58,739 bases of DNA from Paracoccaceae bacterium (GTDB lineage Bacteria; Pseudomonadota; Alphaproteobacteria; Rhodobacterales; Rhodobacteraceae): assembly GCA_027013095.1 (NCBI GenBank), contig JALUYI010000055.1:71475-130213 (forward strand), written 5' to 3'. A program made the position numbers and the translations under genes. Positions 7,218-15,625 of the stretch are shown here, piece after piece. The notes under the pieces are model-generated. The model saw only the letters and a program-made list of their open reading frames with translations. It was not told where the DNA came from and searched no databases. Position 1 is the first letter of the stretch. Every line of letters begins with the position of its first letter.

Positions 7218-7748
7218 TCATTCACCGCAACGTTTGCGCGCCTCATTCAACGCTGCCGTGAAGCCCAACAACGAGAACGTGTCCTCGGTCTTGGTCCCGC
7301 GCGATGACGATCCGGTAACCACCGCCGTTGCCCCGCGCTGCATCGAGGTGGTGATCTTTGCGTCTTCGGCAGCGCTTGCCGGCCAGGCCCAATCGCCATC
7401 GACGAACATTTCATAGCTGGCCGAGCCGATCTTCAGGTTGACGGTCGTGCCCTCCTTGAACGGATAGCCACCCGTAAACGAGACCTCGCCCTTGACGTTG
7501 GTTCCCGGCCTGTAGGACACGAAAAACAGGATATCCCCGCGGTTCACGGCAACCGTCTTGCCGTTGCGGGTGTTGACGCTGCTCTTCGGTGCCGACACCA
7601 CCCAACACTCGGTGGGATTGCTCTCGACAAAGACGCTCCAGTCAGTTTTTGCATCGACCCTGTTGGTCGAATCCTGCGCAAGGGCGGACCCCGCCAGCGT
7701 CAACGCCAACGCGGCCCCCCCAAAAGAAATTATCAGCCTGTTCAACAT
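7218..7748 (-). CDS. IalB (invasion-associated locus B) family periplasmic protein
   Basis: 176 residues from ATG 7748, with a clear signal peptide (about 1-25, ending GSALAQ) followed by an all-beta-looking domain. The family is named after Bartonella IalB and is widespread in free-living alphaproteobacteria. Its function there is undefined, and pathogenesis should not be read into it. Landmarks are WSVFVESNPTECWV near the start, VSYRPG in the middle, and SLLGFTAALNEARKRC at the end, with paired Cys residues possibly forming a disulfide. The upstream extension to 7838 is less likely, as it would bury the signal peptide. It is divergent from the Do-protease gene across a 341-bp gap. Confidence 0.85.
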   Translation of the reverse strand: MLNRLIISFGGAALALTLAGSALAQDSTNRVDAKTDWSVFVESNPTECWVVSAPKSSVNTRNGKTVAVNRGDILFFVSYRPGTNVKGEVSFTGGYPFKEGTTVNLKIGSASYEMFVDGDWAWPASAAEDAKITTSMQRGATAVVTGSSSRGTKTEDTFSLLGFTAALNEARKRCGE

Positions 7749-8089
7749 TCCACCCACAGCCTCCAGCTGTTTTCTGCCTCTGGTCGTCTGGCGGGTCGGC
7801 CCATTTGTCAAAGCTCTGATTGCCACACGATATCTCATGACCTGCGCGCGCAGTTTAACGCAGATTTCCCCATTTTCCAGCCCTCTTTCGGGTTTTCTCG
7901 GGCCACTTGCGCGGATTGCTGCCGGTGTCGCAACCAGAATCCGCCACGCTCACAATTTTTCAAGTTTACAAATTTGTAAAGCCGCGGAAATCCGGTGGCA
8001 ATCCTGACCCCCCATTATCGCCGCTGACAGGTCCGATGCACCAGTTGAATCCAACACCGCAATTTGCGGCATATTCAAGGAGACTCGAT
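7749..8089. other. 341-bp intergenic region between divergent IalB and HtrA genes
   Basis: I see no coding frame here. It holds the promoters of both flanking genes and, near its centre, the 16-bp palindrome listed separately. The right end carries the AAGGAG ribosome site (8078-8083) of the protease gene. Confidence 0.5.
7965..7980. promoter_or_regulatory. Perfect 16-bp palindrome, candidate operator
   Basis: TTTACAAATTTGTAAA is exactly self-complementary and AT-rich in a GC-rich setting. It lies 110 bp before the HtrA start and 217 bp before the IalB start. Such dyads typically bind dimeric helix-turn-helix regulators; which one is unknown. Confidence 0.5.
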
Positions 8090-9550
8090 ATGACGAAACA
8101 CATGCCAATCGTAACACGGAGCCTGCAATCCCTGGCGCTGGCAGCGGCCATTGCCTCGGCCGGGATTGCGATCAACGTGCCGACACCGGTCTGGGCCTAT
8201 GCGCCCCCCGAGGGCTATGCCGATCTGGTCGCCAAGGTATCGCCCGCAGTCGTTTTCATCGAGGTCACTTCGACCCGTGAGACCCCGCAGGTTCTGGACA
8301 ACCAGCTGCCGTTTCCAAAGGGCTCACCCTTTGATCAATTCTTCAAGCGTTTTGGCCAGCCGATCCCCAATACGCCGCAAGGCAAGCAGCAGGTCAAGGG
8401 GCTGGGGTCCGGCTATATCATTTCCTCCTCGGGCGAGATCGTGACCAACAACCACGTCGTCGAAGGGGCCACCCATGTCACCGTCAAATTGCAGGACGGA
8501 CGCACCTTCAAGGCACGGGTGCTGGGAACTGACCCGATGACGGATGTCGCCCTGATCAAAATCGACAACGCCAAAGACCTGCCAACCGTTCCGTTCGGCG
8601 ATTCCAGCGCCCTTCGGGTTGGCGATGCGGTGATGGCGGTGGGCAACCCCTATGGTCTGGGCGGCACGGTGACGGCCGGGATCGTCTCGGCGCTGGGGCG
8701 CGACATCAACTCGGGGCCCTATGACAGCTATATCCAGACGGACGCCGCCATCAACCGGGGCAACTCGGGCGGGCCGCTGTTCAACACCAAAGGCGAGGTG
8801 GTTGGAATGAACACGGCCATATTCAGCCCGTCAGGCGGCTCGATCGGGATCGGATTTTCCATTCCCGCCAACACAGTAAAAAGCATCGTCGCCCAGTTGC
8901 GTGAGCATGGCAAGGTATCCCGTGGTTGGCTTGGCGTGCAAATTCAACAGGTGACACCAAATCTGGCGACGGCACTTGGCCTGCCCAAACCCGAAGGCGC
9001 ATTGGTTGCCGATGTGCAGCCCAACAGCCCGGCCTTGGCGGCGGGTCTGAAAAATGGCGATGTCATCGTCAGCGTGAACGGCAAGACAGTCGCCAAGATG
9101 CACCAGCTGCCCGCCCTGATCGCCTCGATCCCGGCCGGAAATACGGCCAAGCTGGGGGTGTTCAGAAATGGCTCAATGCGTAATTTCGACGTGAAAATAG
9201 GCCAGCTGAAACCCAAGAAAACCCGCATCGCCTCGATTGCCGAGCCGCAAAGCAACCGGGCCGATCCGCTTGGCGTCACGGTTGAGCCCCTGACCCCCTC
9301 GTTGGCCCAACAGCTGGGCCTTAACGAGTTGGCCGAGGGCGTCGTCGTCACCTCGATCGACCCCAACAGCCCCAATCAGGACAAGCTGAAAACCGGAGAC
9401 GTGATCGAAGAGGTCGCCGGCCAGCGCGTCACCTCGCCCAGTCAGCTTGAGGACGCCCTGAAAAAGGCGGGGAACAAGAATGTGGTCCTGTTGCTGGTCA
9501 ACCGGCGCGGTGTGCCGCTTTATATCGGAGCTTCGACCGTCCCTTCCTGA
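8090..9550 (+). CDS. Do-family serine endoprotease (HtrA/DegP-like)
   Basis: 486 residues from ATG 8090, which follows an AAGGAG site. Signal peptide about 1-36 (cleavage near VWA). The trypsin-like domain has the full triad: His122 (NNHVVEG), Asp152 (MTDVALIKI) and Ser226 (GNSGGPL). Two PDZ domains follow, about 265-355 and 385-480, the second ending in a VLLLVNRRG strand. It should act as a periplasmic protease/chaperone for misfolded envelope proteins. A segment rich in Phe/Gly/Pro (70-105) matches the LA-loop of DegP-type enzymes. An earlier in-frame ATG at 8036 lacks a ribosome site. The gene is monocistronic, closed by a strong terminator. Confidence 0.95.
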   Translation: MTKHMPIVTRSLQSLALAAAIASAGIAINVPTPVWAYAPPEGYADLVAKVSPAVVFIEVTSTRETPQVLDNQLPFPKGSPFDQFFKRFGQPIPNTPQGKQQVKGLGSGYIISSSGEIVTNNHVVEGATHVTVKLQDGRTFKARVLGTDPMTDVALIKIDNAKDLPTVPFGDSSALRVGDAVMAVGNPYGLGGTVTAGIVSALGRDINSGPYDSYIQTDAAINRGNSGGPLFNTKGEVVGMNTAIFSPSGGSIGIGFSIPANTVKSIVAQLREHGKVSRGWLGVQIQQVTPNLATALGLPKPEGALVADVQPNSPALAAGLKNGDVIVSVNGKTVAKMHQLPALIASIPAGNTAKLGVFRNGSMRNFDVKIGQLKPKKTRIASIAEPQSNRADPLGVTVEPLTPSLAQQLGLNELAEGVVVTSIDPNSPNQDKLKTGDVIEEVAGQRVTSPSQLEDALKKAGNKNVVLLLVNRRGVPLYIGASTVPS

Positions 9551-9568
9551 TCCTTCAGAAGCTCCGAG

Positions 9569-9599
9569 AAAACCCGGCTGCTGCGGTGGCCGGGTTTTT
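9569..9599 (+). terminator. Rho-independent terminator after the Do protease gene
   Basis: AAAACCCGGC and GCCGGGTTTTT form a 10-bp stem around a 10-nt loop, and the right arm runs into T5. It lies 19 bp after the stop codon. Confidence 0.88.
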
Positions 9600-9665
9600 C
9601 GTTTCATTTACCATTTTTCAAGGGTATACGCCTAGCAGAAACACATCAACCAAACGAGAGCCGCC

Positions 9666-12281
9666 ATGTCTGACCAAGCGCGACCGACGCCGAACCGCGC
9701 TTCATCGCGATTGCAGACCATAAAAAAACTGGCTCCGGTCCTGTTGGGCCTGGCGTTGTTCGTCGCCGGCGTATTTGCGCTCCACCGCATTCTGGCTCCG
9801 ATCAATCTGCACGATGTATTGCAGCAGGCCAAGGCGATGCCGACCTGGCGTCTGCTCGCGGCGCTGGCCGCAACATTTGCCGGATATGTCGCCCTGATGG
9901 GGTATGACTGGTCGGCGCTGCGCTATCTCGGCAAGAAGATCCCGTTTCGGATCGTCGCCATCGGTGGCTTTCTGGGCTATTCCTTTGGCAACACCATCGG
10001 GGTCAGCGCAGTGTCTGGCGGCGCCGTGCGGTTTCGCATCTATTCGGCGTTTGGGCTGAACGCGTTCGAGATTGCAGCGGTCTCGACCTTTGTGTCGCTC
10101 GCCTTTGGCTTTGGCGTGACGATCATCGGCCTTGGCGCGCTGGCGCTGCATCCCTACGCCTTGGGCGATCTGATCTCGTGGCCACCGGGGCAGATCAGGA
10201 TCGCGGCCGCCACCGCCTCGCTGGGCCTCTTGGCGCTGCTCAGTTGGCTTGGCGTGACCGGGAAATCCCTGCGCATCCGCCGCTTTGAAATTCCCGCACC
10301 CTCGATTGGTATCCTCTATGGCCAGCTGCTGTTCACACTGCTGGACACGACGATGGCGGCACTGACGCTGTATGTTCTGCTGCCCAGCGGCGCACCGGAC
10401 TTTGTGACCTTCGTTGCGGTCTTTGCCGCGGCGGTGATGATCGGCGTTCTCAGCCATGTCCCCGGCGGCGTCGGCGTTTTCGAGAGCGTCATCGTCGCGA
10501 CCCTGCCAGCAAGCGTGCCTCTGGAAACGGCAGCTGCGGCGCTGCTGCTCTATCGCCTGATCTATTATCTGGTCCCGTTTGGGCTGGCGATGGTGTTTGT
10601 TGCCATCAACGAAGCGCGTCTTGCCCACGGCTTTTTTGCCAAGCTCTTTGGCGATATATCCGAGCAGATGCGCCCCGTCATGACCACGGTCAGCTCGGTC
10701 ACGCCGGTGATGGCCGGAACCGCCAGCTTTGGGCTGGGTGGGTGGCTGTTGCTGATGTCGCTGCTGCCCAGCGTCCGGCCCGGGTCCATCGACCCGAATG
10801 ATCTGCTGGCGGCAACCCTGCTGGAGGGCGGCGCGTTGCTGTCCGCGGCCATCGGGGTGACGATAATCTTGCTGGCGCAGGGCCTTTATCGGCGGATCTC
10901 GGGCGCCTATTGGCTGACGCTGGCAGCACTGGCGGTGGGAGCCGTTGCCTCGGTCCTGAACGGTCTGGATTTTGAAAGCGCCGGGCTGTTGCTGGGGGCC
11001 GTGGTGCTGTTGTGGCCTCTGCGGCACGAGTTCTTTCGCTCAGCAAAGCTGACCCAGAACGTCTGGTCGCCCGGCTGGATTGCTCTGGTGCTGGGGATTG
11101 CCCTCAGTGCGACCGCATTCCTGTTTCTGGCGCAGGCCTCGACACCCTATTCCGGGGATATCTGGATCCGCTTTTCCAGCACCGAAACCACCGCGCGGGC
11201 GCTTAGGGCCGGGGTGTTGGCCAGTGCCATCGTCACCTTTTTCCTGATCTATCTGGCGCTGATGCCGGCGCGGGTCAAAACCTCAAAACCCGATGCCGAA
11301 ACACTGGATCAGGCCGCAGAGATCATCGCCGCGCAGGACGACAGCGATGCCTTTCTGGCGCTGACCGGGGACAAATCCTTTTTGTTTTCCAGCAAGGGAG
11401 ATGCGTTCATCATGTATGCCGTGCAGGGAAAATCATGGATCGCCTACGCCGACCCGGTCGGTCCCGAGGCCGCGGTGCGTGAGCTGGCCTGGACCTTTTT
11501 CGACTCGGCCTACGCGGCCAACGCCCGGCCCGTCTTTTATGAAACGTCGGAAAAATACCTGCCGCTCTGGGTCGAGATGGGGCTGTCCATTCACAAGATC
11601 GGAGAGGAGGCCGCTGTCAAGCTGGCGGATTTTTCGCTATCGGGAAAAAAGTTCAAGAAAATGCGGGCCAGTCACAACCGCGCGGCGCGCAACGGCTGGA
11701 TTTGCAAGGTCGCCGAACCACCTCACAGCGCCGATTTCCTAGCCGAGCTGCGAAAGATTTCCAACGCATGGTTGGCCGATAAGAAGGTCCGCGAAAAAGG
11801 CTTTTCCGTCGGCCGCTTTAGTGAATCGTATCTGCAACGCGGCCCTGTGGCGATCGTCGAAAAGGACGGGCAGATCGTGGCCTTTGCAAACATCCTGAAG
11901 ACCGAAACCAACAAACAGGTCTCGATTGACCTGATGCGTCACCTCCCGGACGAGGCCGAGGGTATGATGGAATATCTTTTTATCGAGATCATGGAACATT
12001 ACCGCGCCAAAGGCGTCGAAGAATTCAACCTCGGGATTGCCCCCCTCAGCGGTCTGACCGCCAAACATGGCACCCGCGTCTGGAACCGTTTTGGCGTCAT
12101 GTTGTTCCGTCATGGCGGCGCATTTTACAATTTTGAGGGGCTGCGGGCATTCAAGCAGAAATTTGCCCCGGTCTGGCGCCCACGTTACCTCGCCGTACCC
12201 GGCAGTCTGCCGCCCTTGGCAGCGCTCAAGGACGTCGCCATTCTGATTGCCGGGGGCGCCAAGGGGCTGGTTTCAAAATAA
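9666..12281 (+). CDS. mprF: MprF: lysylphosphatidylglycerol-type synthase/flippase
   Basis: 871 residues. The N-terminal ~530 residues form the flippase part, with about a dozen hydrophobic segments including the conserved SHVPGGVGVFE (about 260-270). The C-terminal ~330 residues are the soluble DUF2156/GNAT-like transferase that moves an amino acid from aminoacyl-tRNA to phosphatidylglycerol (ADPVGPEAAVREL, YQTSEKYLPLW-like segment, MRASHNRAARNG, FSVGRFSESYL). The product lowers surface charge and gives resistance to cationic peptides. The transferred amino acid (Lys, Ala, or other) cannot be read from sequence. It stands alone between two terminated genes and converges with the polyprenyl synthase. 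Confidence 0.94.
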   Translation: MSDQARPTPNRASSRLQTIKKLAPVLLGLALFVAGVFALHRILAPINLHDVLQQAKAMPTWRLLAALAATFAGYVALMGYDWSALRYLGKKIPFRIVAIGGFLGYSFGNTIGVSAVSGGAVRFRIYSAFGLNAFEIAAVSTFVSLAFGFGVTIIGLGALALHPYALGDLISWPPGQIRIAAATASLGLLALLSWLGVTGKSLRIRRFEIPAPSIGILYGQLLFTLLDTTMAALTLYVLLPSGAPDFVTFVAVFAAAVMIGVLSHVPGGVGVFESVIVATLPASVPLETAAAALLLYRLIYYLVPFGLAMVFVAINEARLAHGFFAKLFGDISEQMRPVMTTVSSVTPVMAGTASFGLGGWLLLMSLLPSVRPGSIDPNDLLAATLLEGGALLSAAIGVTIILLAQGLYRRISGAYWLTLAALAVGAVASVLNGLDFESAGLLLGAVVLLWPLRHEFFRSAKLTQNVWSPGWIALVLGIALSATAFLFLAQASTPYSGDIWIRFSSTETTARALRAGVLASAIVTFFLIYLALMPARVKTSKPDAETLDQAAEIIAAQDDSDAFLALTGDKSFLFSSKGDAFIMYAVQGKSWIAYADPVGPEAAVRELAWTFFDSAYAANARPVFYETSEKYLPLWVEMGLSIHKIGEEAAVKLADFSLSGKKFKKMRASHNRAARNGWICKVAEPPHSADFLAELRKISNAWLADKKVREKGFSVGRFSESYLQRGPVAIVEKDGQIVAFANILKTETNKQVSIDLMRHLPDEAEGMMEYLFIEIMEHYRAKGVEEFNLGIAPLSGLTAKHGTRVWNRFGVMLFRHGGAFYNFEGLRAFKQKFAPVWRPRYLAVPGSLPPLAALKDVAILIAGGAKGLVSK

Positions 12282-12300
12282 CCCCCTAAGACAGCGGAAA

Positions 12301-13302
12301 TCAGTTCAGGCGCGCGACGACATAGTCGGCAAGATCGCCCAACAAGCGGCGCAGATCATTGTCTGGCAGCGCGCGCAACGCCCGTTTGGCCTTGTCCGCC
12401 CAGGCAATGGCCTCGGTGCGGGTCTCCTGCAAACTGTCATGGCGCGCGAGGATCTGCATTGCCGTGGCCAAATCGCCATCCTGTTGCTCGCCCTTCTCGA
12501 TGACCCGCGTCCAGAATGCCCGCTCATCCGCGCTGGCACGGCCCACCGCCTTGATCACCGGCAAGGTCAGTTTGCGCTCGCGAAAATCATCGCCGGTATT
12601 CTTGCCAAGCTGGCTGCTGGAGCCCCCGTAATCCAGAAGGTCATCAACAATCTGAAAACTGATCCCAAGCGCATCGCCATAGGAATTCAGCGCCGAAATG
12701 GTGCCTTCGTCGGCGCCGGCAATCACCGCCCCCACCTCGGTTGCGGCAGCAAACAGGGCTGCCGTCTTGCCGCGAATGACCTTCAGATAGGTCGCCTCGT
12801 CCGTGCGCAGATCTTGAGCGGCGGTCAACTGTAACACCTCGCCCTCGGCGATGGTTGCCGACGCGTTTGCCAGAATGTCCAACACCCGGAGCGAGCCGGT
12901 TTCGACCATCAACTGAAACGAGCGGGAAAATAGGTAATCGCCAACCAGAACCGAGGATTTGTTGTCCCACATCAGGTTGGCCGTCGGACGGCCCCGACGT
13001 TGCAGGCTTTCGTCAACCACGTCATCGTGAAGCAGCGTCGCGGTGTGGATAAACTCGACCGTCGCCGCCAGATGGACATGATAAGGCCCCTCATATCCGC
13101 AAAGCCGCGCACTGGCCAGCGTCAGCAAAGGGCGCAGACGCTTGCCACCCGCCTCGACAAGATGCGCCGTAACCTCAGGAATTCGCGGCGCATTTTTCGA
13201 GGCCATCCGAGCACGAATCAGGGCATCCACACGTGCCATCTCATCGCGCAGCAGAAACGCAAGGGCCTCATGCGGCTTTGCTGAAATGGTGTCTTGCCCC
13301 AT
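12301..13302 (-). CDS. Trans-polyprenyl diphosphate synthase (octa-/decaprenyl type)
   Basis: 333 residues. It shows both aspartate-rich Mg-binding motifs: HDDVVDESLQRRGRPT (first, about 87-102) and FQIVDDLLDYGG (second, about 216-227). GGKRLRPLL near residue 52 is also diagnostic. It condenses isopentenyl diphosphate onto an allylic primer to make the long side chain of ubiquinone. The length and the residue pattern before the first motif fit IspB/DdsA-type long-chain enzymes, not farnesyl diphosphate synthase. Product length (C45-C50) is inference; Q10 is usual in this group. It is divergent from the DUF2007 gene with 57 bp between them. Confidence 0.93.
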   Translation of the reverse strand: MGQDTISAKPHEALAFLLRDEMARVDALIRARMASKNAPRIPEVTAHLVEAGGKRLRPLLTLASARLCGYEGPYHVHLAATVEFIHTATLLHDDVVDESLQRRGRPTANLMWDNKSSVLVGDYLFSRSFQLMVETGSLRVLDILANASATIAEGEVLQLTAAQDLRTDEATYLKVIRGKTAALFAAATEVGAVIAGADEGTISALNSYGDALGISFQIVDDLLDYGGSSSQLGKNTGDDFRERKLTLPVIKAVGRASADERAFWTRVIEKGEQQDGDLATAMQILARHDSLQETRTEAIAWADKAKRALRALPDNDLRRLLGDLADYVVARLN

Positions 13303-13359
13303 CGGTTTTGCCCCTCATATCGCTCGACAAGTGTTCAATTCTGCCGTTTAGTCTACAGC

Positions 13360-13575
13360 ATGAAAGAGCTGCTGCGTACCAATGATCCGACGATAATCGC
13401 CTTTGCCACATCGCTGTTGCGCGGTGAGGGTATAGACTGCTTTCAATTGGACGTCCACATGAGCGTGCTGGAGGGCTCGATTGGCATAATGCCGCGCCGA
13501 ATCATGGTGATCGACCGCGATCTTTTCCGCGCCCGCGCGGTGATGCGGGATAATGACATCGACTGCCCGAGCTGA
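13360..13575 (+). CDS. DUF2007 domain protein
   Basis: 71 residues beginning MKELLRTNDPTIIAFATSLL. This is the DUF2007 pattern: a ferredoxin-like beta-alpha-beta fold, related to GlnB-like signal transducing domains, with unknown function. The HMSVLEGSIGIMPRRIMV stretch is the conserved core. The stop at 13573-13575 is one base before the methyltransferase ATG (13577), so both are in one operon, an arrangement common in Rhodobacterales. Confidence 0.88.
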   Translation: MKELLRTNDPTIIAFATSLLRGEGIDCFQLDVHMSVLEGSIGIMPRRIMVIDRDLFRARAVMRDNDIDCPS

Positions 13576-13576
13576 C

Positions 13577-14338
13577 ATGGACCCGGCAAGCCGCATCTCC
13601 CTGACAGAGGACGGATTTTTGGGTGAATCCCTCTCGGTCCTGCAGCCATCCAAGGGGTATCGGGCGGCAACCGACCCGGTTTTTCTGGCGGCATCTGTTC
13701 CTGCCCGCCCCGGGGAAACGGTGCTGGAGCTTGGCTGCGGCGTCGGTGTGGCCCTCCTCTGTTTGGCGCGGCGTGTGCCGGATCTGTCGCTGACAGGTGT
13801 CGAGATCCAGCCGGATTATGCTCTTCTGGCAAAGCGCAATGCGCGCCGGAATGTCGTGCCGATGCACATTCTGACCGGCGACATTGCCGATCTTCCCGCC
13901 GCCTTGCGCGCCATAAGTTTTCACCATGTCATCCTCAACCCGCCCTACCTGCGCGCGGGCTGCGGCACAACGGCGCGGGACGCGGGAAAAGAGCGCGCCT
14001 TTCGCGAGGCAACACCGCTGGCCATGTGGATCGGAACCGCCATCCGGCGCCTGCGACCCAAGGGATGGTTGTCCGTCATCCAGAGAGCCGACCGCTTGCC
14101 CGAACTATTGCAGTTGCTGGGCGCGACCATGGGCAGCATCGAGGTCAAGCCTCTAAGCGCGCGACAGGATCGCACCGCGGGTCGTGTGATTTTGCGCGCG
14201 CAAAAAGGCGGACGCGCAGATTTTCGCCTGCACGCCCCCTTGATCCTGCACAAAGGCGCGACCCACAGCAGCGATAGCGACGGCTTCACAGAGATCGTCG
14301 ACGCCATTTTGCGTCAAGGCGCACCGCTCAGGTTTTAA
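13577..14338 (+). CDS. TrmN6-type class I SAM-dependent methyltransferase
   Basis: 253 residues from ATG 13577. The SAM motif I is VLELGCGVGVALLCLA (about 50-65), followed by the acidic GVEIQ of motif II. NPPYL at about 124-128 is the catalytic motif of N6-adenine methyltransferases. The family is related to E. coli TrmN6/YfiC, which methylates A37 of tRNA-Val. GYRAATDPVFLAA (about 29-41) is characteristic of the alphaproteobacterial members. The longer frame from 13553 would overlap DUF2007 and is not needed. The RNA substrate is inferred from the family, not visible. Confidence 0.88.
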   Translation: MDPASRISLTEDGFLGESLSVLQPSKGYRAATDPVFLAASVPARPGETVLELGCGVGVALLCLARRVPDLSLTGVEIQPDYALLAKRNARRNVVPMHILTGDIADLPAALRAISFHHVILNPPYLRAGCGTTARDAGKERAFREATPLAMWIGTAIRRLRPKGWLSVIQRADRLPELLQLLGATMGSIEVKPLSARQDRTAGRVILRAQKGGRADFRLHAPLILHKGATHSSDSDGFTEIVDAILRQGAPLRF

Positions 14339-14535
14339 CGGTTACACAATCTTCATGGTTTTGTGATCAGCATTAACAAGATCGCGCGCATCAACCGTCG
14401 GCACGATTCCGCCGGGTTGGGTGGATTGTGCGCAAAAATGGAAAAAAATGCGTTCGTAAGGATGACACGACTCAAAATCTATGCTGCAATCCTTTCATTG
14501 AGAGCAAGAATAACAACAAACCGAGGAGAAACATC

Positions 14536-14703
14536 ATGAGCTTGAGTTCGCATCTTCAGGAACTCCAAAGAAAACACGAAGCACTCTCCAGACAGGTCGA
14601 AACGGCACAGCGCAGCCCCGCCGCGAATGATCTCGAGATCGGCGAATTGAAGAAAATGAAACTCAAACTCAAGGAAGAAATCGAGCGATTACAGATCAGC
14701 TGA
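14536..14703 (+). CDS. YdcH (DUF465) family small coiled-coil protein
   Basis: 55 residues: MSLSSHLQELQRKHEALS, then a long charged helix (KKMKLKLKEEIERL) typical of DUF465/YdcH. Nearly every residue fits a heptad pattern, so it is a coiled coil. Function is unknown; relatives are abundant cytoplasmic proteins of about 55-75 residues. ATG 14536 follows AGGAGAAAC. The 197 bp upstream contain no other gene and presumably its promoter. It converges with phbB, whose stop is at 14806. Confidence 0.9.
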   Translation: MSLSSHLQELQRKHEALSRQVETAQRSPAANDLEIGELKKMKLKLKEEIERLQIS

Positions 14704-14805
14704 CGGCGTACCTGCAGCGCACCCGTGACACAACACGGCCTTGGCAAAGCGGGCCAAAGGAGAGAGACCTGTAATCCGCCTCGCCAAGGTAGTTGTGCCC
14801 ACCTG

Positions 14806-15528
14806 TCAGACGACAAACTGTCCGCCATTGGCGGTCAGCGTCGCACCCGTAATAAAGCCCGCATCATCCGATGCCAAAAAGGCCACGCAACGGGCGATTT
14901 CCGACGGTTCACCCAGTCGGCCAACCGGAATTTGGCTGATGATGTTGGCACGTACCTTTTCGGGAACCGCCATGACCATCTCGGTGCCAATATAGCCGGG
15001 ACAGACGGCGTTGACCGTAATCCCCTTGGCCGCGCCCTCTTGTGCAAGAGCTTTGGTAAAGCCGAGATCCCCCGCTTTGGAGGCCGAATAGTTGACCTGA
15101 CCCATTTGCCCTTTCTGACCGTTGATCGAGGAAATATTGATAACGCGTCCGAATTTGCGTGCGCGCATCCCCGGCCAGATCGGATGGGTCATGTTGAACA
15201 ACCCGTCAAGGTTGGTTTCCATAACATCCGACCACTGCGCGCGGGTCATCTTGTGGAACATGGTATCGCGCGTAATTCCGGCATTATTGACCAGAATTTC
15301 GACCGAACCCAGATCAGCCTCGACCTCGGCGATACCCGCGACACAGGACTCATAGTCGGCCACAGACCATTTATACGTCGGAATTCCCGTTTTTTCGGTG
15401 AATTCCCGGGCCACTGAATCGTTGCCGGCATAGTTCGCCGCGACCCTGTAGCCTGCGTCCTTTAACGCCTGTGATATTGCCGCGCCGATTCCGCGCGTTC
15501 CCCCGGTGACCAGTGCTACACGTGCCAT
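14806..15528 (-). CDS. phbB: Acetoacetyl-CoA reductase (NADPH) PhbB
   Basis: 240 residues, the exact size usual for PhbB/PhaB. It is a short-chain dehydrogenase with the cofactor loop TGGTRGIGAAI (8-18), NNAG near 87 and the catalytic YSASK (Tyr about 150, Lys about 154) preceded by SSINGQKGQMGQVN, the PhaB-specific signature. It reduces acetoacetyl-CoA to (R)-3-hydroxybutyryl-CoA, the monomer for poly-3-hydroxybutyrate. It follows phbA by 97 bp with a hairpin in the gap and is probably co-transcribed with it. The synthase genes phaC/phaZ/phaP/phaR are not in the window. Confidence 0.96.
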   Translation of the reverse strand: MARVALVTGGTRGIGAAISQALKDAGYRVAANYAGNDSVAREFTEKTGIPTYKWSVADYESCVAGIAEVEADLGSVEILVNNAGITRDTMFHKMTRAQWSDVMETNLDGLFNMTHPIWPGMRARKFGRVINISSINGQKGQMGQVNYSASKAGDLGFTKALAQEGAAKGITVNAVCPGYIGTEMVMAVPEKVRANIISQIPVGRLGEPSEIARCVAFLASDDAGFITGATLTANGGQFVV

Positions 15529-15558
15529 TTTCTTCCCTTATTTGACAAGTTTTCATCA

Positions 15559-15590
15559 TTCGGGCCGTCCATACGGCAGGGCGGCCCGAA
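15559..15590. repeat. Hairpin between phbA and phbB
   Basis: TTCGGGCCG (15559-15567) pairs perfectly with CGGCCCGAA (15582-15590) across a 14-nt loop. There is no T-run on the minus strand after it, so an intercistronic processing or attenuation structure is more likely than a full terminator. Confidence 0.45.
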
Positions 15591-15625
15591 ACTGTATCGC
15601 TATGTGGGAATGGCCGGTATGCGGC

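Noticed and set aside
9702-11027. 441-codon minus-strand frame inside mprF
   Set aside because: Gln/Arg/Asp/His-rich composition typical of the antisense of a hydrophobic protein; mprF is complete on the other strand.
13270-13295. 13-bp match (CTGAAATGGTGTC) between the polyprenyl synthase start and the mutM-ubiE hairpin
   Set aside because: One copy is coding sequence and no context is shared, so it is most likely coincidence.
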